A DNA stretch of 11,080 nucleotides, from the NCBI GenBank assembly GCA_050732575.1, contig JBOHRF010000154.1, positions 1-11,080 on the forward strand, given 5' to 3'. Origin of the DNA: JBBDWZ01 sp050732575. GTDB taxonomy: Bacteria > Gemmatimonadota > Gemmatimonadetes > Longimicrobiales > RSA9. Shown here one piece after another: positions 6,068-11,080 of this stretch. The position numbers and the translations under genes were made by a program. Position 1 is the stretch's first letter. The number at the start of each line of letters is the position of its first letter. The notes beneath the pieces are model-generated. The model did no database searches. It was not told where the DNA came from and saw only the letters and a list, made by a program, of their open reading frames with translations.

Positions 6068-7063
6068 GTGGGCGCCGATCTGCTCCTGCTCGCGTCACAG
6101 CTGGTCAAACGCGGCCAGCCTTTTGCCCTGGCCACTGTTGTGCGTCGCGAAGCGCCCAGCTCCGCACACGTGGGAGATACGGGCCTGGTCACCCACGACG
6201 GCGCCTTTCACGGCTGGGTGGGCGGAAGTTGCGCCCAGCCCACCGTGGTACGCGAAGCACTGGCCGCACTCGCCGATCACAAGTCTCGTCTCATCGCCCT
6301 GTCTCCAGCGCCTGAGTTGGACCGCCGCCCCGGTGTTACGCCCGTCGCCATGACGTGCCTCAGCGGAGGGAGCTTGGACATCTTCATTGAACCGGTATTG
6401 CCCGCGCCGCGGCTGCTCGTTTTCGGCGTCTCGCCCATTGCGCGCGCACTCGTGAGGCTCGGCAAGTCGCTCGGCTACACCGTGGACGCCATCGATCCCC
6501 TGGCCGACGCCGCGACCTTTCCCGAAGCTGACCGGGTATTCGCAGCTACCGAGCTGCAGTCGCTCGTTGACGCAAACGCGTCCTGGCTGTGCGCGGTAGT
6601 CGCAACCATGGGCCAGTGGGATGAAGACGCCGTGCGCGCCGCACTCGCACTCGAGCCAGACTACCTGGGAGTCGTGGCCAGTCGTACCCGCTACGCACAG
6701 ATCCGCCCGCTGCTCGAAGAGGATGGCATAAACAAAGAAGTGCTCAGCGCTATTCGTAACCCGGCGGGCCTGAACATCAATGCCGAGCGTCCCGAAGAAA
6801 TCGCGCTGAGCATTCTGGCCGAAATCATCCGCTCGAAAAATTCGGCCCCGTCCAAACCCCTGCCCGTCATGGCCTCGCCCGAGCCGTCGCCCGCGCAGGC
6901 CATCGATCCCGTGTGCGGCATGACCGTGATCGTGGCCACCGCGCGCCACCGCGCCGAGCTGGGCGGACGCAGCTGGTACTTCTGCGCCGCGGGATGCCGC
7001 GAGCGGTTTTTGCGCGAGCCCGAGCGTTACGGCGCTGCCGCGGCATCCGGATCCGCCGGATGA
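6068..7063 (+). CDS. XdhC/CoxI family protein with C-terminal YHS metal-binding domain
   Basis: This 331-residue protein is a second, divergent XdhC/CoxI member. Its N-terminal domain (about 5-110) carries GWVGGSCAQPTVVREA (49-64) and CLSGGSLDIFIEP (97-109) in place of the GGCLE and GLGCNG motifs of the first copy. The Rossmann-like part begins at RLLVFGVSPIARALVRLG (115-132) and ends at NINAERPEEIALSILAEI (236-253). After a Pro/Ser linker (259-277) comes a YHS domain at 280-321, with DPVCGM (280-285), YFCAAGC (304-310) and FLREPERYG (314-322). YHS domains bind metal through such Cys residues and occur in copper-transport ATPases. The fusion suggests that it handles a metal as well as cofactor during maturation; this is inference. 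It starts at GTG, four bases after the upstream stop, without a strong ribosome binding site, and its stop overlaps the next start (ATGA). CoxI is the closest named relative. Confidence 0.9.
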   Translation: MGADLLLLASQLVKRGQPFALATVVRREAPSSAHVGDTGLVTHDGAFHGWVGGSCAQPTVVREALAALADHKSRLIALSPAPELDRRPGVTPVAMTCLSGGSLDIFIEPVLPAPRLLVFGVSPIARALVRLGKSLGYTVDAIDPLADAATFPEADRVFAATELQSLVDANASWLCAVVATMGQWDEDAVRAALALEPDYLGVVASRTRYAQIRPLLEEDGINKEVLSAIRNPAGLNINAERPEEIALSILAEIIRSKNSAPSKPLPVMASPEPSPAQAIDPVCGMTVIVATARHRAELGGRSWYFCAAGCRERFLREPERYGAAAASGSAG

Positions 7064-7953
7064 GTGAGCCGATTCGCGCCGTGCAGGAGGCGATGGAGCG
7101 CCACGGCTACATTGCCGAGCCCGCCATCGCGACCGCCGTCTACCTTGCCCAATCGATGCGCAAGCCGCTGCTCATTGAAGGCGATGCGGGCGTGGGCAAG
7201 ACCGAGCTGGGTAAAGTGCTGGCGCGCATGCTGGACACTGAGCTCATCCGATTGCAGTGCTACCAGGGACTCGATGTCAACACGGCGCTCTACGAATGGA
7301 ATTACCAGCGCCAGATCCTGCACCTCAAAATCGCGGAGCACGATGGACGCGATCCCGCTGCGCTGGAAGCGCAGATCTTCGGCCGCGACTTCCTGCTCGA
7401 ACGGCCGCTGCTGCGCGCCATCACACGGCGCGCAGGGCCGCCCGTGCTGCTGATCGACGAAATCGATCGGGCCGATGACGCCTTCGAAGCCTTCCTGCTC
7501 GAAGTGCTTTCAGATTATCAGGTCACGATTCCCGAGCTGGGGACCATCCGCGCCGTCCACGAGCCGTACGTCGTGCTCACATCCAACAACAGCCGCGAAA
7601 TCGGCGACGCGCTCCGCCGCCGTTGTCTCTACCTGTACATCGAGCACCCCGGCTTCGAGAAGGAAGTCTCCATCATCCGCACACGCGTGCCAGCCGTGAG
7701 CGAGCGACTGGCCGACCAGATTGCGCGCTTCGCCCAGGGCCTGCGCACGCGCCGCCTCGCCAAAGTCCCCGGAGTTGCCGAAACGCTCGACTGGGCGCGT
7801 GCTCTGGTCCAGCTCCATCGCGATCACCTGGATGTCGATGTGGTCCAAACCACGCTCGGCTGTCTGATCAAGGATCATCACGATCTCGAGATGCTGCATC
7901 CCTCAGAGTTGGTTGCGGCGGTGAACGCCGTTAGTCCGTTCACAATCTCATGA
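7060..7953 (+). CDS. coxD: CoxD-like MoxR family AAA+ ATPase
   Basis: This 297-residue ATPase is of the MoxR type. In Oligotropha CoxD is needed to build the CuSMo active site of CO dehydrogenase, acting as an ATP-driven chaperone for the apo-enzyme. Visible motifs are Walker A GDAGVGKT (41-48), Walker B VLLIDEID (129-136), sensor 1 TSNN (174-177) and an arginine finger in ALRRRCLY (184-191). It has one AAA+ module and a short helical lid, and no signal peptide. The start is the ATG that overlaps the preceding stop as ATGA. The frame is open further upstream to 6913, but that stretch lies inside the YHS region of the neighbour, and the homology begins at MSEPIRAVQEAMERHGY. It also overlaps the next gene by ATGA, as expected for a subunit pair made together. 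Confidence 0.92.
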   Translation: MSEPIRAVQEAMERHGYIAEPAIATAVYLAQSMRKPLLIEGDAGVGKTELGKVLARMLDTELIRLQCYQGLDVNTALYEWNYQRQILHLKIAEHDGRDPAALEAQIFGRDFLLERPLLRAITRRAGPPVLLIDEIDRADDAFEAFLLEVLSDYQVTIPELGTIRAVHEPYVVLTSNNSREIGDALRRRCLYLYIEHPGFEKEVSIIRTRVPAVSERLADQIARFAQGLRTRRLAKVPGVAETLDWARALVQLHRDHLDVDVVQTTLGCLIKDHHDLEMLHPSELVAAVNAVSPFTIS

Positions 7954-9089
7954 CCAACCGCAATTTGCTCGCGCACCTCGTCACATTCGTGGGCGCGCTG
8001 CGCGCGCGCCGCGTGCGGGTCGGCCTGAGTGACGAAGTCGATGCGGCAACCGCGCTAACGCTCGTCGACCTGCTCGATCGCGATGATGTCCGCTATGCCC
8101 TGCGCACCGCGCTCAGGATCAGGCGGCGCGATTGGCCGGTCTTCGACGAGGAATTTCGCCGGCTCTGGTTGCAAGGCCAGACGCCCGTGAGTCCAATGCC
8201 AGTGCCAGAACGTGCAACGAACTCCATGCCGCCGGCTCCGCGTCTCCGTTCTGGATTCGATGAGTTCGCACCCCTGGGCGCGCTTACAACAGAGGGCGAG
8301 GTTCCGGACGGTGAGCACCCCGGCTACAGTCCGGATGTCCTGCTCCGGCGCAAGCCGTTCGATCAGTGCACGCCGCATGAGCTGGCCGAGCTGGAACGAC
8401 TCATGGAACGTATGAAGCTCGAGCTGGCCACGCGGCCAGGCCGCCGGCTGATGCCCGCGCGCGCGCGCGGGTACGTCGATCTGCGGCGCAGCTTCCGCCA
8501 GGCGGTCGCCACGCACGGAGATTTTGCCCGGCTCGCGCGGCGCGCGCGCGCCATCGAGGAGCCCAAGCTCGTTCTGCTCTGTGACACGAGCGGCTCGATG
8601 GACGCCCACAGCCGTTTCTTCCTGTCCTTCATTCTGGCGCTCAAGCGGGTTGCGCGCCGAACCGAGGCGTTCGCGTTCAACACGAAACTGACCCGGCTGA
8701 CACCCTGGCTAGCGCCCGGCAAGATCCGCGTGACACTCGATCGGCTCGCTGCGCAAGTGCCCGATTGGTCGGGCGGCACGCGCATCGGCGAGTGCCTCAA
8801 CGAGTTCGTGTTGCACTATCAACGCAGCGTGATCGATGCAGACACAATCGTGATCATTCTGAGTGATGGACTGGACTGCGGCGACCCCGCTGTGCTCGCG
8901 CAGGCCATGCGCGCCATCCAGGCCCGGGCTCGTCGGGTTATCTGGCTGAATCCACTCAAGGGCGATGTGCGCTATGAGCCGCTGGCCCGTGGCATGGCAG
9001 CAGCACTCCCATTCGTCGGTAGCTTCGCGGCCGCGCACAACCTCGAATCCCTGGAAGCAGTCGCGGGAATCATCGCGTTGAACAGATAG
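7950..9089 (+). CDS. coxE: CoxE-like VWA domain protein
   Basis: This 379-residue protein is the usual partner of CoxD. MoxR ATPases work with VWA proteins, and CoxE is needed with CoxD for CO dehydrogenase active-site maturation. The N-terminal part (1-200) is helical and Arg-rich, with a variable Pro-rich stretch at 78-100. The VWA domain covers about 203-375 and has a complete metal-ion-dependent adhesion site: DTSGSM (212-217), the Thr of SGGTRIG (274-280) and the Asp of LSDGLD (304-309). The ending IWLNPLKGDVRYEPLARGM (331-349) is typical of CoxE. No transmembrane segment is seen, so it acts in the cytoplasm. Its ATG overlaps the coxD stop. It is the last intact gene of the operon; no obvious terminator follows and no coxG-like gene is present. 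Confidence 0.93.
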   Translation: MTNRNLLAHLVTFVGALRARRVRVGLSDEVDAATALTLVDLLDRDDVRYALRTALRIRRRDWPVFDEEFRRLWLQGQTPVSPMPVPERATNSMPPAPRLRSGFDEFAPLGALTTEGEVPDGEHPGYSPDVLLRRKPFDQCTPHELAELERLMERMKLELATRPGRRLMPARARGYVDLRRSFRQAVATHGDFARLARRARAIEEPKLVLLCDTSGSMDAHSRFFLSFILALKRVARRTEAFAFNTKLTRLTPWLAPGKIRVTLDRLAAQVPDWSGGTRIGECLNEFVLHYQRSVIDADTIVIILSDGLDCGDPAVLAQAMRAIQARARRVIWLNPLKGDVRYEPLARGMAAALPFVGSFAAAHNLESLEAVAGIIALNR

Positions 9090-9151
9090 TTGAGCGTATC
9101 ACGCGTGAGGCGTTCGGCACGCGGTTTCTGCACGCAAGCGAGCATCTCTAG

Positions 9152-9805
9152 AAGAACACGGCCGCCATCGCCAGTGCGCTGCTTGACGATGGCATCGCCA
9201 CCTGGAACATCGAGTATCGGCAGGTGGGCAATCCTGGTGGCGGTTGGCCCAACACGTTTCACGATGTGGGCGCTGGAGTCGACTATGTCCGCATCCTTGC
9301 CAGGCAACATCCGCTCGACCTGGACCGGGTCGTGCTGATCGGCCACTCCGCAGGAGCCCATCTGGCTCTCTGGGCCGCGGGACGTCCGCAACTTGCGTCC
9401 GCCAGCACCATTCGCGGTCAGAATCCGCTCGTTGTGCGCGCCGCGGTCGCTATCGATGGACCCGGAGATCTCGGATCACTGGTCGGGCGCGATGCACGGA
9501 TTTGCGGCGCGCCGGTCATCGCGCAGTTGATGGGCGGAACGCCAGCCGACGTGCCCGAACGGTTCCGCGCTGCCTCGCCTAAAGAGATGTTGCCACTCCG
9601 CCTGCGCCAGTACCTCGTGAGCGCTACCGTGCTCACCGGCAACGACGCGCGCACATACCAGAGCGCGGCGCGCGCGGCCGGCGACAGCGCGTCCGTGCTG
9701 GTCGTCACAGACGGAGGGCACTTCGGTGTGATTGCCCCGGGTACATCCTCCTGGCCGCCCGTCCGCGCGTTCATCCGACAAGCATTCGGACTTCCGACTC
9801 TATAG
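9152..9805 (+). pseudogene. 5'-truncated alpha/beta hydrolase
   Basis: The frame reads AAIASALLDDGIATWNIEYR and then VGNPGGGWPNTFHDVGAGVD, a clear alpha/beta-hydrolase pattern of the kynurenine-formamidase/esterase type, but a TAG stop at 9149-9151 cuts it off upstream. The part before this, which should hold the oxyanion motif (HGG followed by an aromatic), is not found in any frame after coxE. Counting from an in-frame GTG at 9224 (193 codons), the nucleophile Ser42 in IGHSAGAHLALW, a candidate Asp141 in LTGNDA and His166 in TDGGHF are still present. The conserved text begins before this GTG, and no ATG with a ribosome binding site is near. The remaining frame could be called a 193-residue gene, but I read it as a pseudogene whose 5' third has been lost. 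It lies 62 bases after coxE on the same strand. Confidence 0.65.
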
Positions 9806-10141
9806 GACGCACCCCGGAGCAGCTGCGTTTTCTACACGCACGCGTTCGCACCGGTAGTCCGATGCAGACCGCGGAAAACTCGACATGGAGCACCAGTGCG
9901 CCTGGACGGATGTGCGATTTGCCGCGCATAGCGCGGAAAACACGACACGCGCTTTCAGGACCGCGAGATGCCGGTTTTTCCGCGCCGATCCGACTGGCAA
10001 CTGCCGTTCATGTCCAGCCGCAGGTGGTCTTGCCCTGGCCGTCGCTGGCGCCCTATCTATCTGGCTTCCTATCGGCCGGCTTGCAGGACCGCTGGTGAAT
10101 CGAAGGCTCTCGCAGCAGAAACAGCTGTTCAGGATATCGAC
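9806..10141. other. Gap between two damaged hydrolase genes; no gene recognised
   Basis: These 336 bases contain no frame with a protein I recognise. Short overlapping frames exist, for example 9862-10098 and 9885-10145, but their translations are Arg/Pro/Ser-rich and look like chance frames in GC-rich DNA. A hydrophobic piece (GGLALAVAGALSIWLPIG) in the second could be a decayed membrane segment, but nothing else supports it. No clear terminator or promoter was seen. Confidence 0.4.
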
Positions 10142-10573
10142 ATGAAGACGGTTCTGATCGTATTCGTATTCGCATCGACACTATTGGCCGCTCACGTGGT
10201 CGCTCAGCGGAACGCCCAATCCGATACCGCGTTTCTGGCGCAAGTCGAGATTCCAAGCCAGGGTGTTTTGCTGCGGGGGACGATCCATGTCGCCGCAGGG
10301 AAAGCGGCAGCGATCATGAAAGAGGCCGAGCAGTACGATGTTCGCAAGGCCGCAGCGACGTTGGCCGGACGCACCGTTTTCCTGATCGGTGCGCAGCAAG
10401 ATCAGACTGCCCCTCTGGCCACGCACTTCCAACCCTTGCTGCAGGCGCTTCAGTCCGCCCAGGTGAAGGCCTTACGCGATACGATTGTGGACGACACGCA
10501 CAACATGCGCACCAGCGGTCCCGTCGTGTTTGCCGCAATCGCGCGTTGGCTGCGTCAGGACTGTTGGCCGTAA
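10142..10573 (+). pseudogene. Internally deleted exported alpha/beta hydrolase (143-codon remnant)
   Basis: Residues 1-22 (MKTVLIVFVFASTLLAAHVVAQ) form a Sec signal peptide. Residues 32-54 (LAQVEIPSQGVLLRGTIHV, then AAGK) match the first beta-hairpin of secreted alpha/beta hydrolases. The text then jumps to what is normally the C-terminal part: IMKEAEQYDVRKAAATLAGR (58-77), FLIGAQQDQTAPLATH with Asp87, and DDTHNMR with His120, ending in a typical ARWLRQ. The central 100 or more residues, with the HGF/HGG oxyanion loop and the GHSMGG nucleophile, are missing, and the reading frame is kept across the join near 10301-10315. It cannot be a normal hydrolase. I use ATG 10142 because the signal peptide starts there; the frame extends to 9968 without meaningful sequence. 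It is probably a pseudogene, though a short secreted product could still be made. Confidence 0.6.
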
Positions 10574-10588
10574 CGCACGGATTGGAAC

Positions 10589-10606
10589 GGTCAATCCTGA
10601 TTGACC
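10589..10606. promoter_or_regulatory. Perfect 18-bp palindrome upstream of the DUF1028 gene
   Basis: The sequence ggtcaatcctgattgacc has 8-base arms complementary around a 2-base centre, 73 bases before the DUF1028 start. The centre is too tight for an ideal hairpin and there is no T-run, so an operator for a dimeric regulator is more likely than a terminator. Chance cannot be excluded. Confidence 0.3.
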
Positions 10607-10679
10607 TCGGCAGTAAGGGCCGGCTGGCAGAAAGCGCAGCATACTTCGCACCGACAACGCACACCGAACGGATGCTAAC

Positions 10680-11080
10680 ATGATCATGCGCACGTCAGGC
10701 AGCGCCCGCGCCATCACACTGTTCTCTCTGCTGACCATCCTGCCTGCTACAGTCAGCGCAACCTGGTCGGTGATTGCGGTCGACCTCGCCACGGGGCGGA
10801 TCGTCATTGCGTCCGCTACCTGCGTCAATCAGAACGACGCGTTCCTGATGGGCGTGCAGGCCGTAGTTGTACCGGGCAAGGGCGTGGCCGCCTGCCAGGC
10901 CGGCGTGGACGGCACCCACGCCAACCAGATGCTCGTGTACAACGAGATCATGAAAGGCACCGATCCCAAACGCATCATCGAGCTGCTCTCTGCGGATCCA
11001 TCGTTCCAGTCGCGCCAGTTCGGCATCGTCGATTTGCAGGGCCGTACCGCAGGTCACTCCGGACTCAGCAACGGCTATGT
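10680..11080 (+). CDS. DUF1028 domain protein (Ntn-hydrolase-like), exported, partial at the window end
   Basis: The first 133 codons are present and the frame runs off the window. Residues 1-27 form a signal peptide (SARAITLFSLLTILPATVSA). The mature part starts ATWSVIAVDLATGRIVIASA, matching the DUF1028 family, whose fold is related to N-terminal-nucleophile hydrolases and whose members usually open with a short TWSIVA-type strand. The family pattern continues with AVVVPGKGVAACQAGVDGTH (61-80), the helix LVYNEIMKGTDPKRIIELL (84-102) and FGIVDLQGRTAGHSG (113-127). In place of the common ASxxxAVG text it has ASATCVNQND. A second ATG at 10686 would shorten the signal peptide by two residues. 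Function and substrate are not established for the family. A 106-base gap separates it from the preceding remnant, so it probably has its own promoter. Confidence 0.85.
   Translation, partial: MIMRTSGSARAITLFSLLTILPATVSATWSVIAVDLATGRIVIASATCVNQNDAFLMGVQAVVVPGKGVAACQAGVDGTHANQMLVYNEIMKGTDPKRIIELLSADPSFQSRQFGIVDLQGRTAGHSGLSNGY

Noticed and set aside
6095..6949. Minus-strand frame of 284 codons opposite the XdhC-YHS gene
   Set aside because: Its translation is Gly/His/Arg-rich without motifs, and it is fully overlapped by a convincing plus-strand gene.
6913..7059. Upstream extension of the CoxD frame
   Set aside because: The frame is open, but these codons overlap the YHS domain of the neighbouring protein and read as Arg-rich shadow sequence. 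Family homology begins at ATG 7060, which forms an ATGA overlap with the upstream stop.
9862..10098. Small gene in the gap between the two hydrolase remnants
   Set aside because: There is no ribosome binding site and no recognisable motif, and other overlapping frames are equally open.
9968..10141. N-terminal extension of the short hydrolase remnant
   Set aside because: The added 58 residues are Arg/Pro/Trp-rich and precede a clear signal peptide starting at ATG 10142.

Overview
The window is GC-rich, densely coded DNA from a Gram-negative bacterium. Several products carry Sec-type signal peptides, and the gene families (S9 and S41 peptidases, a DUF4157 protein, a DUF1028 protein, molybdenum-hydroxylase maturation genes) are typical of soil or environmental Proteobacteria or Acidobacteriota. 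I cannot assign a lineage from the sequence alone. No rRNA, tRNA, IS element, integrase or CRISPR array was seen.

Layout. (1) 7-1437 (+): a protein with a shortened DUF4157 (eCIS-core) segment followed by an aspzincin-type zinc metallopeptidase domain. (2) 1438-1867: no intact gene; it holds a minus-strand remnant of an S41 peptidase and a long imperfect inverted repeat. (3) 1868-3889 (-): an intact exported S9 prolyl-oligopeptidase-type peptidase with a strong ribosome binding site. (4) 3902-4373: a divergent intergenic region rich in short repeats built on one 10-bp motif present in both orientations, followed by two further stem-loops. (5) 4374-9089 (+): a tightly packed five-gene operon, XdhC/CoxI protein - MocA-like nucleotidyltransferase - second XdhC/CoxI protein fused to a YHS metal-binding domain - CoxD-like MoxR AAA+ ATPase - CoxE-like VWA protein. 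(6) 9090-10679: two damaged alpha/beta-hydrolase genes, one lacking its 5' end and one lacking its middle (nucleophile) portion, with non-coding sequence around them. (7) 10680 to the window end (+): the first 133 codons of an exported DUF1028 (Ntn-hydrolase-like) protein.

How the genes work together. The central operon is a maturation cassette for a molybdenum hydroxylase of the CO dehydrogenase / xanthine dehydrogenase family. MocA-type enzymes make the cytosine dinucleotide form of the molybdenum cofactor, XdhC-type proteins bind and deliver or sulfurate it, and CoxD/CoxE act as a chaperone-like ATPase and VWA pair in active-site assembly. No structural (large, medium or small) subunit gene lies in the window, so the client enzyme must be encoded elsewhere. 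The YHS domain on the second XdhC protein is the most suggestive novelty, because it could add a metal-carrying function to cofactor assembly. A second theme is that at least four coding units (the DUF4157 segment, the S41 remnant and two hydrolases) have lost internal or terminal parts, so the flanks of the operon look like decaying accessory DNA.
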